DNA of 62,043 nucleotides from Nocardia uniformis NBRC 13702 (lineage in GTDB: Bacteria > Actinomycetota > Actinomycetes > Mycobacteriales > Mycobacteriaceae), in NCBI RefSeq assembly GCF_001613345.1, contig NZ_BDCE01000021.1, forward strand, positions 1 through 62,043, written 5' to 3'. Of this stretch, positions 47,913 through 57,325 are shown piece by piece. Position numbers and translations under genes: made by a program. Within the stretch, counting starts at the first letter, position 1. The number at the start of each line of letters is the position of its first letter. The notes beneath the pieces were generated by a model, which worked only from the letters and a program-made list of their open reading frames with translations, was not told the origin of the DNA and ran no database searches.

Positions 47913-48926
47913 CTACAGGGTGTCGTTGAGCGCCTTGATCGGCATCTTCAGCTCGCCGAGCAGGTCGATATCGGCCTCGGCGGGGCGGCCCAGGGTGGTG
48001 AGGTAGTTGCCGACGATGACGGCATTGATACCGCCGAGAATGCCCTGCTTGGCACCGAGATCGCCGAGGGTGATCTCGCGACCGCCCGCGAAGCGCAGGA
48101 TGGTGCGCGGCAGGGCGAGGCGGAAGGCGGCGACGGCGCGCAGCGCGTCGGCCGCGGGCAGCACCTCGAGGTCACCGAAGGGGGTGCCCGGGCGCGGGTT
48201 GAGGAAGTTCAACGGCACCTCGTCGGGCTCCAATTCGGCCAGCTGCGCGGCGAATTCGGCGCGCTGTTCCAGGGATTCGCCCATACCGAGGATGCCGCCG
48301 GAGCACACCTCCATACCGGCCTCGCGCACCATACGCAGGGTGTCCCAGCGCTCCTCGTAGCTGTGCGTGGTGACCACCTTCGGGAAGTGCGATTTGGCGG
48401 TTTCGAGATTGTGGTTGTAGCGGTGCACGCCCATGGCGGCCAGTTGATCGACCTGCTCCTGGTTGAGCATGCCCAGCGAGCAGGCGACCTGGATATCGAC
48501 CTCGTTGCGAATGGCCTCGACGCCCGCGGCGACCTGCGCCATGAGGCGTGCGTCCGGTCCGCGCACGGCGGCCACGATGCAGAATTCGGTGGCACCGGAT
48601 TTGGCGGTCTGCTTGGCGGCCTCGACCAGGCTCGGAATATCGAGCCAGGCGGCGCGCACCGGGGACTGGAAAAGGCCGGACTGCGAACAGAAGTGGCAGT
48701 CCTCCGGGCAGCCGCCGGTCTTGAGCGAGATGATGCCCTCGACCTCGACCTCGGGTCCGCACCATTTCATGCGCACATCGTGGGCGAGTGCGAGGAGTTC
48801 CTCGAGTCGATCGTCGCCGAGGCGCAGGGCCTCGAGGGTCTGCTCCTGGGTCAGACCGACGCCCCGCCCGAGCACCTGCTCACGGGCGATCGCCAGAATA
48901 TCGGTGCTGACGGCTACCTGGGTCAC
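47913..48926 (-). CDS. bioB: biotin synthase
   Basis: BioB inserts sulfur into dethiobiotin, the last step of biotin synthesis. The 337-residue radical-SAM enzyme has the cluster motif CPEDCHFC (Cys73, 77, 80), [12 protein letters not shown], and [15 protein letters not shown] at 48926 is the start; the TGAAC-N3-GTTCA site lies 41 bp upstream. It leads a bioB-bsaP-DUF2567 unit and is divergent from the TetR gene. Confidence 0.96.
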   Translation of the reverse strand: MTQVAVSTDILAIAREQVLGRGVGLTQEQTLEALRLGDDRLEELLALAHDVRMKWCGPEVEVEGIISLKTGGCPEDCHFCSQSGLFQSPVRAAWLDIPSLVEAAKQTAKSGATEFCIVAAVRGPDARLMAQVAAGVEAIRNEVDIQVACSLGMLNQEQVDQLAAMGVHRYNHNLETAKSHFPKVVTTHSYEERWDTLRMVREAGMEVCSGGILGMGESLEQRAEFAAQLAELEPDEVPLNFLNPRPGTPFGDLEVLPAADALRAVAAFRLALPRTILRFAGGREITLGDLGAKQGILGGINAVIVGNYLTTLGRPAEADIDLLGELKMPIKALNDTL

Positions 48927-48966
48927 TGCGCGAATCCCTTCGTCCGGCCGACGTGGCCGAGCAACT

Positions 48967-48979
48967 TGAACGGTGTTCA
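48967..48979. promoter_or_regulatory. BioQ-type operator at bioB/TetR
   Basis: TGAAC-GGT-GTTCA is a perfect 5-bp inverted repeat with a 3-nt spacer, between divergent bioB and the TetR gene. The same pattern occurs upstream of bioF and bioA and agrees with the published BioQ box of corynebacteria as I remember it. Confidence 0.85.
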
Positions 48980-49032
48980 GGCTAGGCTAGCAGCAGGAAA
49001 AGTGAGCCGGAACACGAAGGGTCGGGTTTTCA

Positions 49033-49617
49033 GTGCAACTTCACCGCACCGATGTGGTCGATGGGGCCATTGCCATTCTGGACCAGTACGGTCTCGCGGA
49101 TCTGACCATGAGGCGGCTCGCCGGGTCGCTGAATGTGCAACCCGGAGCGCTGTACTGGCACTTCCCCAATAAGCAGGCGCTGCTCGGCGCCGTCGCCGAC
49201 CGCGTCCTCGAGCCCATGGACAATCCGGTCGACACAGGCGAATGGTCCGGTCAGATCAGCGAATTGGCGCACCGCCTGCGCTCCTGCCTGCTCGCCTACC
49301 GCGATGGGGCCGAATTGGTCTCGGCCACCTACGCTTCCCGGCTCACCACCTCCAAGGGGCGTGAACGCATGGCCAGCGCCGCCATCCGCGCCGGAATGAC
49401 CAGGGAGGAAGCCGATCTCGCGGCCTTCACCCTGCTGTACTACGTACTGGGGCAGACGGTGGACGAACAGGCCCGCATGCAAATGGATTCGGCGGGTGCA
49501 CTCGAAGAACAGAACTCCCCGCTCTACGACACCACCGATGCCACCGCACGATTCGACTTCGGCCTGCAGCTGTTCATCAGCGGGGTGCGGCACCTGCTGG
49601 GAACCCGCGTCCGCTGA
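49033..49617 (+). CDS. bioQ: TetR family regulator, probable biotin repressor BioQ
   Basis: The 194-residue protein has a TetR HTH (LTMRRLAGSLNVQPGALYWHF) and a TetR_C-type ligand domain (AAFTLLYYVLGQTVDEQARM). Its place, divergent from bioB across the TGAAC-N3-GTTCA site, fits BioQ, the biotin regulator of mycobacteria and corynebacteria, and three matching sites in this window give it targets. GTG at 49033 has AAGGG about 12 nt upstream. The name rests on context and operator, not on a checked alignment. Confidence 0.78.
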   Translation: MQLHRTDVVDGAIAILDQYGLADLTMRRLAGSLNVQPGALYWHFPNKQALLGAVADRVLEPMDNPVDTGEWSGQISELAHRLRSCLLAYRDGAELVSATYASRLTTSKGRERMASAAIRAGMTREEADLAAFTLLYYVLGQTVDEQARMQMDSAGALEEQNSPLYDTTDATARFDFGLQLFISGVRHLLGTRVR

Positions 49618-49618
49618 G

Positions 49619-50082
49619 ATATCCGCTCTACGCGGTCACCCCTCGCGCCGAGGCCACCGGATTCGCCGTCTCGCGTCGACGTGTGAGCGCTCCGGCCAGG
49701 ACGCCGCTCGCCCCCGGCGAGCAGCCCCGCCTCACCGCATAGCCCGGCCGCGATGGCGAGTAACGAACCACCGAGCCACCGAGCCGACAGCGCGACCGTG
49801 ACGCCGATCAGTGGTGGATCCCGACCAAATGCACGCCCGGATGACGGAGCGGCAGGCGCCGTTGACCGGCCGACCGTGACACCGAGGTATCCGTCTGCGC
49901 GGTCACCCATCGGAGCCGAGGCGACAAGATTCGCGGTCTCCCATCGATGTGCCTGCTCGGGCCGGGACGCCTCCCGCCCAGGTGGAGCAGCTCCCTCCTC
50001 GGCGCACAGCCGGGCACGATGGCGGATAGCGGGCACCACCGGGCCACCGGGCCACCGAGCCGACAGCGCGGCCCTGACGCCG
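49619..50082. repeat. imperfect direct duplication of about 190 bp
   Basis: Bases 49619-49806 and 49886-50082 are alignable: both run GCGGTCACCC, then GATTCGC, GTGTGAGCGCTCC/TGTGCCTGCTCGG, then the identical CCACCGAGCCGACAGCGCG followed by TGACGCCGA. The two copies are separated by a decayed palindrome arm. No gene is visible in either. Short GACGCCGAGCCGA units follow (50080-50110), and the gap up to the riboswitch has no coding frame I trust. Confidence 0.55.
49814..49846. repeat. decayed REP-like arm
   Basis: GTGGATCCCGACCAAATGCA, then CGCCCGGATGACG, is a single right arm of the dispersed palindrome, located between the two copies of the duplication. Confidence 0.6.
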
Positions 50083-50294
50083 AGCCGACGGTCGGCCGTG
50101 ACGCCGAGCCGAGCCCGAGCCTCGATGCCGACGGCATCGTGCACACGATCGGAATCGCCCCGAGCGCCGCTGCCCATGAGATCGAACCCGGCGAAACCGG
50201 CCCCGCGCCGAGCGCGACCGAGCCCGAGCCGAGGCACAGTCGAGCGGCCGGACAGTGGCCGCCGCCCGGTCCAGCGAAGAGCCGATATGAGAGC

Positions 50295-50355
50295 CCAGTC
50301 CCGCACCCAGGGGGTTTCGGGGCAACACCCCTGAGCGCTCCCGAGAGTTGGGCAA
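50295..50355. repeat. outlying copy of the nadC-side repeat unit
   Basis: CCCGCACCCAGGG, then GGTTTCGGGGCAACACCCCT, then GCTCCCGAGAGTTGGGCA repeats the unit found at 40425-40490, about 10 kb away. It ends about 25 bp before the riboswitch. Confidence 0.6.
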
Positions 50356-50380
50356 TGCAGACCGGGCGGTAGAGTTCCGC

Positions 50381-50480
50381 ACCGTCACGTTGGTGGGTGT
50401 GGGAATCCGGTGAGAATCCGGAACGGTCGCGCCACTGTATTGCCCAGGTTTCCGGGCAGAGTCAGGCCTCCCCCACCACG
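50381..50480 (+). ncRNA. cobalamin (AdoCbl-type) riboswitch
   Basis: The region holds the conserved cobalamin aptamer pieces in order: TGGTGGG, then GGGAATCCGGTGAGAATCCGG (50401-50421, cited here only by its key GGTG and A-TCCGG parts), and the B12 box GCCACTG at 50431-50437, ending near GAGTCAGG (50459-50466). The CCCCCACCAC after it may pair with the GGTGGG loop. It stands about 40 bp before the ATG of an ABC permease, so cobalamin should lower transporter expression. Confidence 0.9.
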
Positions 50481-50522
50481 CAAACTCTCGAGAGGCCGCG
50501 ATTTGCCCAAGGAGCTCCATCG

Positions 50523-51554
50523 ATGAGCCGTGCCCGGACATCGATCGTCCTGCCCGTACTCGGGCTACTGCTGGTCGGCGCCATGATCGGCGCAACCGGC
50601 TTCGGTGCGGAGATCGTGCCGCCCGGTGATGTGCTGGCGGTCTTGCGGCACCGCGTGACCGGACTCGCACCCACCGATCTCGGGCTGGACACCATTGTGT
50701 GGCAGCTGCGGGTGCCGCGCACCCTGCTCGCGGCCGTGGTCGGGGCCGGACTGGCGCTGGCGGGGGCGGCCATGCAGACGCTGGTGCGCAATCCGCTCGC
50801 CGATCCCTATCTGCTGGGCGTTTCGTCGGGGGCCGGAGTGGGCGCGGCGGCCGTCATCACCTCCGGGTTCTTCGCCGCCGCCGGTTTGTGGGCGCTGTCG
50901 GTGGGCGCCCTCGCGGGAGCCCTCGCCGCCGCCGCGGCGGTATTCGTCATCGCGGTCGCCCAGGGCGGATTGACGCCCCTGCGACTGGTATTGACCGGTA
51001 CCGTGCTCGGCTCCATGTTCGCGGCGCTGAGCAGCTACCTCATCTTCCGCAGCACCGATCCCGCGGCGGCCCAGTCGGTACTGTTCTGGCTGCTGGGCAG
51101 TCTCGCCGGAGCGGACTGGACGCGAATCGCCCTACCCGCCACCGTGGTCGGGGCCTGCGCACTCGCCCTGGTGGCGGCGGCGAGCTGGCTCGACGCGCTG
51201 AGTATGGGTGCCGATACCGCGTCTTCGCTCGGAGTTCCCGTGCGCGAGTTGCGAATCGCACTATTCATCCTGCTCGCCGTTCTGGTCGGCGTCCTCGTCG
51301 CGGTTTCCGGCGGTATCGGGTTCGTCGGCCTGGTGGTCCCGCACGCCGCCCGCCTGCTGGTCGGGCCCCGCCACCGCGCCCTACTGCCCGCCTGCGCCCT
51401 CTGCGGCGCGCTCTTCCTGGTACTGGCTGACGCCGCCACCCGAGTACTGGTGCGCCCCACTGAAATCCCGGTCGGTGTGCTCACCGGGCTGATCGGCGCA
51501 CCGGTCTTCCTGCTACTCATGGGCCGTCGCCGCTACCGATTCGGGGCGGCGTGA
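50523..51554 (+). CDS. btuC: cobalamin-type ABC transporter permease (BtuC/FecCD family)
   Basis: This 343-residue protein has about nine to ten membrane helices and family motifs: LRVPRTLLAAVVGAGLALAG, NPLADPYLLGVSSGAGVGA, and GIGFVGLVVPHAARLLVGPR, where the last contains the loop that contacts the ATPase. FecCD permeases import cobalamin, haem or siderophores; the riboswitch upstream points to a corrinoid. The ATG has AAGGAG 9 nt upstream. It overlaps the ATPase gene by GTGA. Confidence 0.92.
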   Translation: MSRARTSIVLPVLGLLLVGAMIGATGFGAEIVPPGDVLAVLRHRVTGLAPTDLGLDTIVWQLRVPRTLLAAVVGAGLALAGAAMQTLVRNPLADPYLLGVSSGAGVGAAAVITSGFFAAAGLWALSVGALAGALAAAAAVFVIAVAQGGLTPLRLVLTGTVLGSMFAALSSYLIFRSTDPAAAQSVLFWLLGSLAGADWTRIALPATVVGACALALVAAASWLDALSMGADTASSLGVPVRELRIALFILLAVLVGVLVAVSGGIGFVGLVVPHAARLLVGPRHRALLPACALCGALFLVLADAATRVLVRPTEIPVGVLTGLIGAPVFLLLMGRRRYRFGAA

Positions 51555-52378
51555 ACCGGCGCGGGGCGGAGCGACCGACGGGCGAGCCGACGGCCGCCGT
51601 GCTGGAGGTACACGGTCTCGCCTGCGCGGCGGGGCGGCGGACGGTGCTGACGAACGCGAGTTTCACGGTGCTGGCCGGTGAGACGGTGGGCATTGTCGGA
51701 CCCAATGGCAGCGGCAAGACCACGCTATTGCGCACGATTGCCGGGCTGATTCGGCCGGTACACGGCTCGGTGCTGGTGAATGGAGTTGGACTGCATCGGA
51801 TTTCGGCGCGGCAGCGAGCTCGCACCATCGCGCTGGTGGCGCAGGACGAGCAGCCGTCGGCGGATCTGCTCGCGGGTGAGGTGGTGGCGTTGGGACGGAC
51901 GCCCTACCTACCGCCGTGGGGTGCGGGTGGGGTCGAGGAGCAGGACGCTGTCGAGGCGGCACTGCGGGCCGTTGACCTCGACGGGTTCGCCGAACGACCG
52001 GTGCATCGGCTGTCCGGTGGCGAGCGGCAGCGAGTGTTGTTGGCGCGGGCGCTGGTTCAGGACACGCCGCTGCTGCTGATGGATGAGCCGACCAATCACC
52101 TGGACATCACCCATCAGCTGGATTTACTGGCGCTGGCTCGCGAGTTGGGCCGCACCGTGGTGCTGAGCCTGCACGATCTGGCGCTGGCGGATCGGTACTG
52201 CGATCGAGTGCTGGTACTGCACCGGGGCCGGGCGCATTCTCTCGAACCACCGGCTGTGGCACTGCGGGCAGAGGTGCTCGACACCGTTTTCGGCGTACAC
52301 GCCACTCGAATCCCGCACCCGGATACCGGGATTCCGCATCTGCTCATCACCGCGCGACCACAGTCGTCGCGAGCGTGA
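51551..52378 (+). CDS. btuD: cobalamin-type ABC transporter ATP-binding protein
   Basis: The 275-residue ATPase has the Walker A GPNGSGKTT (about residues 49-57), the ABC signature LSGGERQRV, Walker B LLLMDEP and the switch His in SLHDLALADRYC. It belongs to the FecE/BtuD group that pairs with FecCD permeases. GTG at 51551 overlaps the permease stop, and its own stop lies 83 bp before the binding-protein start; all three form one operon. Confidence 0.93.
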   Translation: MNRRGAERPTGEPTAAVLEVHGLACAAGRRTVLTNASFTVLAGETVGIVGPNGSGKTTLLRTIAGLIRPVHGSVLVNGVGLHRISARQRARTIALVAQDEQPSADLLAGEVVALGRTPYLPPWGAGGVEEQDAVEAALRAVDLDGFAERPVHRLSGGERQRVLLARALVQDTPLLLMDEPTNHLDITHQLDLLALARELGRTVVLSLHDLALADRYCDRVLVLHRGRAHSLEPPAVALRAEVLDTVFGVHATRIPHPDTGIPHLLITARPQSSRA

Positions 52379-52461
52379 CCGATGGTCCCGCGAAACGACC
52401 GCACCGTGCGAACCATGCCGAGCGGATCGCACCCTCGATACTCACAGCGAAAGGCTCACTC

Positions 52462-53487
52462 GTGAAACACCTTCCCCGACTTCTCGGCGCAACCGCGCTC
52501 GCGGTGGCGCTGGCGGCCTGCGGAACGCCGGAGGCGGCCACCGGGAATCTCACCATCGGCAACTGTGGTGAGGACCTGAGGTTCCCATCCCCCGCACAAC
52601 GCCTATTCGTCAATGACGGCAACCTCATCTCCATGGTGCTGGCGCTGGGCGCACAGGATCAGGTGGCGGCGGTGTCGAGCGTGCAGCGCGACGCCGACAC
52701 CCTGCGCAGGCATTACGGCGAGGCGGTGGACGGATTGAACTCCGTTGCGCCCGAATATCCCTCCCGGGAGACGGTGCTCGCACAGCGCCCCGATGTCATG
52801 GTCGCCGGATGGAACTACGGCTATTCGGAGTCCACCAATCTGACCCCCGATTCCCTGCGCGCCGACGGTATCGCCGCCTACACCCTCACCGAGAGCTGCC
52901 GTCAGCGCGATGGCGAGAAGACGCGCGGTGTCACCGACCCGTGGACCGCCCTGAACGCCGATCTCACCAATCTCGGCGCCATTACCGGCCGCGCCGACCG
53001 CGCGACCGAACTCACCACCGATATCGACCGCCGCCTCGCGGCCCTGCGCGCCGCGCCGCAACCGGACCGCCGCCCGACGATCTTCCTGTTCGACAGTGCC
53101 AGCGACACCATCTACTCCAGCGGCAAATTCGGTGCACCCCAGGCCATTCTGGAATCCGCGGGAGCCCGCAACGCCCTCGAGGATGTGGCCGACACCTGGA
53201 CCGCCGTCTCCTGGGAGCGGCTGGCCGCCGCCGATCCCGACGCCATTATGTTCGTCGACTACCCGCCGCAGACCTTCCAGCAGAAACTCGATCTGCTGCG
53301 CGCCAAACCCGGCATGGACCGTCTCCGCGCGGTTACCGAGGGTCGCTTCCTCAACCTCCCCTACGCGCTCTGGACCAGCGGGCCGCTCAATATCGATGCC
53401 GCCGAACAGATCCGCGCCCAACTGGAACGCTGGAATCTGGTCCCGTCCTCCACCGTCCGCCCCACCTCCGACGACACCGTCCGCTGA
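52462..53487 (+). CDS. btuF: cobalamin-type ABC transporter substrate-binding lipoprotein
   Basis: The protein has a signal peptide with lipobox LAAC (Cys20), so it is a lipoprotein outside the membrane. The mature part is a class III (periplasmic-binding-2) receptor: ALGAQDQVAAVSSV, LAQRPDVMVAGWNYG, and WERLAAADPDAIMFVDY. The third gene of the riboswitch-led operon is thus the receptor for the permease and ATPase. GTG at 52462 was chosen because AAAGG lies 8-9 nt upstream and it gives a proper signal; the frame opens at 52375. Confidence 0.9.
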   Translation: MKHLPRLLGATALAVALAACGTPEAATGNLTIGNCGEDLRFPSPAQRLFVNDGNLISMVLALGAQDQVAAVSSVQRDADTLRRHYGEAVDGLNSVAPEYPSRETVLAQRPDVMVAGWNYGYSESTNLTPDSLRADGIAAYTLTESCRQRDGEKTRGVTDPWTALNADLTNLGAITGRADRATELTTDIDRRLAALRAAPQPDRRPTIFLFDSASDTIYSSGKFGAPQAILESAGARNALEDVADTWTAVSWERLAAADPDAIMFVDYPPQTFQQKLDLLRAKPGMDRLRAVTEGRFLNLPYALWTSGPLNIDAAEQIRAQLERWNLVPSSTVRPTSDDTVR

Positions 53488-53545
53488 TCCGTGCGGCCGT
53501 CCGCCGACCCGAACCGTCCGCCTCCGCCGGAGTGGCGAGCCGGTG

Positions 53546-54682
53546 TCAGCGGCTGGCGGCCGGACTCGATTCACGCTCGACGAGGCGAATGAAGGGGACC
53601 ACCTGCTGGGTGATGACCCTGTTGTATTCGACGGGGCGCTGAACGGGGTTGGCGTGACCGGTGGTTCGGGTGGTCACCACCAGCAGGGAGCCATCGACGC
53701 CGCCGACGCGGTCGATCAGGGCCTGGTGGCTGTACTCGACGTCGACTACGCCGTCGGCGTAGGGGTTTCGGGGGCGGATGAAGACAATGGCGGGCGGCGG
53801 TTTGCCGTCGGCGCTCTGGGCGAGAGCGCGTAGATCGTCGGCCGCGCCGCCCGCGACAATGGCTTTGAATTGGGCCGCGATGAGGCCGGTACTGGCTACG
53901 TCGGAGTCGAGTATCTTGTCGCGCAGCACTTCTCGCACGGCGTCGCGCAGATTACCGAGATCCATGTCGTAGCGGCCGGTGACGTACTTGTCGCGCCGGG
54001 CATAGGTTTCGGCGACGAACCGCAGCACCCGGCTTTCGCGGGCCCCCGGGAACCAACCCATCCAGCGCATCAACTCTTCGCCTTGGTCGCGGCTTTCCGC
54101 GCGCACGGCGTGCAGATCGATGGGGGTGCAATCCAGCAGTACCGCAAGGACTTTCTTGCTGCTGTCGAGATGCAGATGCTTGGCGATCTCCAGTGCGATC
54201 ACCCCACCCATACTGTGCCCGACCAGCACGACATTCGGGGCTCGCGCGGCATCGGTAACCCTGACTATGAGGTCGGCGATGACCTTGGTGTCGATACCGG
54301 TGTTGTCGTATCGCACCGCCCATACCGAGCCGAGCGCGCTCAAGGACGGTAGCGCTCTTGCGGTTTCGGCGGCATCGAGGCCCCCGAGTCCGACCAGGTC
54401 GAATACCGCGGTATCCGCGCCCTGTGCGGTCGTCGGCCCAGCGATCGATGAGACGGACGGCACGGTCCGGGCCAGGCGAGCCCGCTCGGGCGCGATGTCA
54501 TAGGTCCAGTACTGCCCGAAGATCACCAATATGGCCAGGGGGATCAGACTCAGCCGCAGAAGTATCAGCCGCGACTGCCGCCCCCGATGCCAGTTATGCC
54601 CGAGTCGTACTTCCCGCAGCCTGGCCTTCCGCCGATCGTCGTCGTAATCGGCGGCTCGAGACGGGCGCGGGTATTCCCACAT
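53546..54682 (-). CDS. membrane-anchored alpha/beta hydrolase
   Basis: The 378-residue protein has a charged N-terminus, one membrane helix near residues 40-60 (LRLSLIPLAILVIFGQYWTY) and an alpha/beta hydrolase domain with the nucleophile elbow VLVGHSMGGVIAL. A His near the C-terminus (TRTTGHANPVQR) may complete the triad. It resembles thioesterase or lipase-type enzymes; the substrate is unknown. ATG at 54682 has GGAG about 6 nt upstream. It converges with the btuF gene. Confidence 0.85.
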   Translation of the reverse strand: MWEYPRPSRAADYDDDRRKARLREVRLGHNWHRGRQSRLILLRLSLIPLAILVIFGQYWTYDIAPERARLARTVPSVSSIAGPTTAQGADTAVFDLVGLGGLDAAETARALPSLSALGSVWAVRYDNTGIDTKVIADLIVRVTDAARAPNVVLVGHSMGGVIALEIAKHLHLDSSKKVLAVLLDCTPIDLHAVRAESRDQGEELMRWMGWFPGARESRVLRFVAETYARRDKYVTGRYDMDLGNLRDAVREVLRDKILDSDVASTGLIAAQFKAIVAGGAADDLRALAQSADGKPPPAIVFIRPRNPYADGVVDVEYSHQALIDRVGGVDGSLLVVTTRTTGHANPVQRPVEYNRVITQQVVPFIRLVERESSPAASR

Positions 54683-55010
54683 GCCACTCCACTGTAGGTC
54701 TGCCCGCACATCCGTCCAGTTTCCCGGGCGTCTCGGCTGCCGATCCCGAACCGGATACCCATCCCCCATCACCGGCTGTACGGCGGCTGACCACCTAGCT
54801 CCGGACGGCGGGGCGGACCAGACGGGCGCGGCCGATCCGACCAGGGCAGACGCTGCACCCGCGTGCATTGTCCGGCGCTGCCACGCCCGGCGGGAGATTG
54901 TCGTACATCACCGTCGACGCGGTGGCATCGACTGCCTCCGCCGGGCGTAGGTGATCGTCATCTCACCGTGCACGGCCGGCCGTGCCGCATGTATTCTGAC
55001 CGATCCGCCT

Positions 55011-55097
55011 CGTCATCCCGGCGCGCCTTTGGCCGGAATCCACACTGTGCGGTGCCCTTCGGGTGTGGATTCCGGCCAAAAGCATGCCGGAATGACG
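55011..55097. repeat. REP-like palindromic element, complete copy
   Basis: Left arm CGTCATCCCGGCGCGCCTT, then GGCCGGAATCCACAC, and right arm GTGTGGATTCCGGCCAAAAG, then CATGCCGGAATGACG, are near-perfect complements around an 18-base centre. It lies in the 701-bp gap 54683-55383, which otherwise shows no gene. Confidence 0.88.
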
Positions 55098-55223
55098 GGG
55101 AGTTTGGCTCAGAACTTCTGATCAGGCGCCTCGTTGTCCGCCGCTGACACGCACGATGCGCGGTCTTGCCAGTGAGTGCGATTCGGAAGATGCCGTCGAC
55201 GCGGGAATCGACTTCGCGCCCCT

Positions 55224-55273
55224 TACCTGCCATGCCCCAGCGCGCGACTACCTGCCATGCCCCCGTGCGCGAC
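55224..55273. repeat. two-unit tandem repeat, 25 nt each
   Basis: Two copies of a unit that begins TACCTGCCATGCCCC and ends GCGCGAC stand head to tail, about 125 bp after the palindrome. Confidence 0.65.
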
Positions 55274-55383
55274 GGCATCGGGCCAGCAGTGCGTGGTGGA
55301 CAGCCGTGGCCCCACGGATGTGCCCGGTGAGACGGGCCGAGGCTGCCTCACCGCGATATGACCGTGGTGACCGAGGGGCAGGA

Positions 55384-56067
55384 TCAGCGGAGCGGGTAGT
55401 CGGCCGCCCAGGTGGCGTCGAACCAGGTCGGCGCCGCGGCGGCGAAGCGGTCGGCCGACCATGCGCCGACGCCGGACGGGACCATGCCGACCAGATCGAC
55501 GCCCGTGACAGCGGGCAGGTCGGCGCGATTGCATTCCGAGGCCAGGTCGGGGCGGTCGGGCCAGGAGCCGATGACCAGGCCCGCGCAGCGCACTCCCGCG
55601 GCGGCCAGGGTGCGGGTGGTCAGTTCGCTGTGATTGAGGGTGCCCAGGCCCGCGGCGGCGACGACCAGGACGGGGGCGTCGAGTTTCTGTGCCAGGTCCA
55701 GGAGGGTGAATTCGCCCATCCGGACCAGGAGGCCACCCGCACCCTCCACCAGGGTGAGGTCGACGGCGGCGAGGGCGTCGACGGCGGCAGCGGTTTCGGC
55801 GAGGGTCAGCAGTGGTCGGCCGCAGCGGCGGGCGGCGGTATCGGGTGCGAGCGGGTCCGGATAGCGGGCCAGTTCGACAGTGCGGGTGACGCCGCTGAGC
55901 CGCTCGATGGTCGCCAGATCACCGGGTTCGCCCGGGGCCACGCCGGTCTGGGCCGGTTTGCACACCGCCACCGATTTCCCGGCCGCCCGCGCGGTCGCGG
56001 CGAGAGCGGCGGTCACGATGGTCTTGCCGACATCGGTCGATGTGCCGGTGACGAACAGGATGCTCAC
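55384..56067 (-). CDS. bioD: dethiobiotin synthetase
   Basis: BioD makes dethiobiotin from 7,8-diaminopelargonic acid, CO2 and ATP. The 227-residue P-loop protein has the nucleotide loop [23 protein letters not shown] and [17 protein letters not shown] at 56067 overlaps the bioF stop (GTGA). It is the last gene of the bioF-bioD pair. Confidence 0.95.
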   Translation of the reverse strand: MSILFVTGTSTDVGKTIVTAALAATARAAGKSVAVCKPAQTGVAPGEPGDLATIERLSGVTRTVELARYPDPLAPDTAARRCGRPLLTLAETAAAVDALAAVDLTLVEGAGGLLVRMGEFTLLDLAQKLDAPVLVVAAAGLGTLNHSELTTRTLAAAGVRCAGLVIGSWPDRPDLASECNRADLPAVTGVDLVGMVPSGVGAWSADRFAAAAPTWFDATWAADYPLR

Positions 56068-57218
56068 GCGGGCACCGCCGCCTGACCGCGCGCGTGCGCC
56101 AGCACGTCACCGAGAACCGTTGCGATGATGTCGAGTTCGGCGTCGGTGAGATTCGCGCGGGCGGTGAGCCGCAGGCGTGACGTGCCCTCGGGGACCGAGG
56201 GGGGACGGAAGCAGCCGACGCTCAGACCGCGCTCGCGGCAGGCGACAGCGGCGTCGTAGGCGATCTGGGCCTCACCGAGTACCACCGAGACCACGGCCGA
56301 ATCCGGCTCCGGTACACCGGCTATCCGAGCCAGATCGGCGGCGCGAGCCAGCACGCGGGCGGCCATATCGGGATCGCGGCGCAGCACCCGCAGGGCGGCG
56401 CGGGCGGCGCCGACGGCGGCGGGCGCGAGTCCGGTGTCGAAGATGAAGGTGCGGGCCGAATCGATGAGGTGGGCGCGGACGCGTTCGCTGGCGAGGACGA
56501 TGCCGCCCTGTGCGGCAAAGGCTTTCGACAGGGTCGCGGTGATCACCAGGTCCGGCTCCCCGGCTAGGCCGTGCTCGTGCACCAGGCCGCGACCGCCGTC
56601 GCCGCGCACGCCGAGTCCGTGCGCCTCGTCGACAATGAGCACCGCGCCATTGGCGCGGGCCACCCGGTGCAGGTCGGTCAGCGGCGCGAGGTCACCGTCG
56701 GCGCTGAACACCGAGTCGGTAAGTACCAGTGCCCGTTCCTCGGTGCGCTGGAACAGGATCTGGTCGATGGCATCGACATCGCGGTGCGGTGCGACCTCCA
56801 CCCGCGCCCGCGACAGTCGGCAGGCGTCGACGAGGGAGGCGTGGCTGCCCGCATCCGAGACGACGAGGGTGCCGCGTCCGGCCAGCGCGGTCACCGCGCC
56901 GAGATTGGCGGCATAGCCGGAGGCGAAGACCAATCCCGCTTCGGCGCCGACGAATTCGGCGAGCTCGGCTTCCAGCCGCTCGTGTTCGGTGGTCGTCCCG
57001 GTGACCAGGCGTGATCCGGTGGATCCCGCGCCCCACCGGCGGACGGCCTCGACGGCCCCGTCGACCACCTCGGGGTGCCGGGTGAGCCCGAGATAGTCAT
57101 TGGAAGCCAGGTCGATGGCCTCCCCACGCCACGTACGCGCGCGCAGTTCACGCCGCAACCCGGCCCGCACACGTTCGGCGGCCCGCTCATCCAGCCATCT
57201 CAACGGATCGACACTCAC
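56064..57218 (-). CDS. bioF: 8-amino-7-oxononanoate synthase
   Basis: BioF condenses pimeloyl-ACP or pimeloyl-CoA with alanine, using pyridoxal phosphate. The 384-residue protein has [36 protein letters not shown] and the PLP lysine in [16 protein letters not shown] at 57218 is the start; TATGCT lies 8 nt upstream, and the TGAAC-N3-GTTCA operator is directly before that, so the mRNA is probably leaderless and the operator covers the promoter. bioD overlaps its stop. Confidence 0.94.
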   Translation of the reverse strand: MSVDPLRWLDERAAERVRAGLRRELRARTWRGEAIDLASNDYLGLTRHPEVVDGAVEAVRRWGAGSTGSRLVTGTTTEHERLEAELAEFVGAEAGLVFASGYAANLGAVTALAGRGTLVVSDAGSHASLVDACRLSRARVEVAPHRDVDAIDQILFQRTEERALVLTDSVFSADGDLAPLTDLHRVARANGAVLIVDEAHGLGVRGDGGRGLVHEHGLAGEPDLVITATLSKAFAAQGGIVLASERVRAHLIDSARTFIFDTGLAPAAVGAARAALRVLRRDPDMAARVLARAADLARIAGVPEPDSAVVSVVLGEAQIAYDAAVACRERGLSVGCFRPPSVPEGTSRLRLTARANLTDAELDIIATVLGDVLAHARGQAAVPA

Positions 57219-57234
57219 AGCTCCGCAGCATACT

Positions 57235-57247
57235 TGAACACCGTTCA
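57235..57247. promoter_or_regulatory. BioQ-type operator at bioF
   Basis: TGAAC-ACC-GTTCA (plus strand) is a perfect inverted repeat that ends 2 bp from the TATGCT -10 box of bioF. It has the same arms as the sites at bioB and bioA. Confidence 0.85.
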
Positions 57248-57325
57248 GGGCGGGGCGGACCGGGCCGGATCGCCCCTGTACGCGGCCGGACGTCGCTATC
57301 CTGGGAATCCGAGGTAGGAGCGCAT

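Noticed and set aside
49524..50334. Long frames on both strands upstream of the riboswitch
   Set aside because: They cross the imperfect duplication and a palindrome arm, and have no domain signature; one is antisense to the end of the TetR gene.
54683..55383. Small genes in the gap between the hydrolase and bioD
   Set aside because: Frames here pass through the palindrome or are Arg/Pro-rich, and none has a start with a good binding site or a leaderless box.
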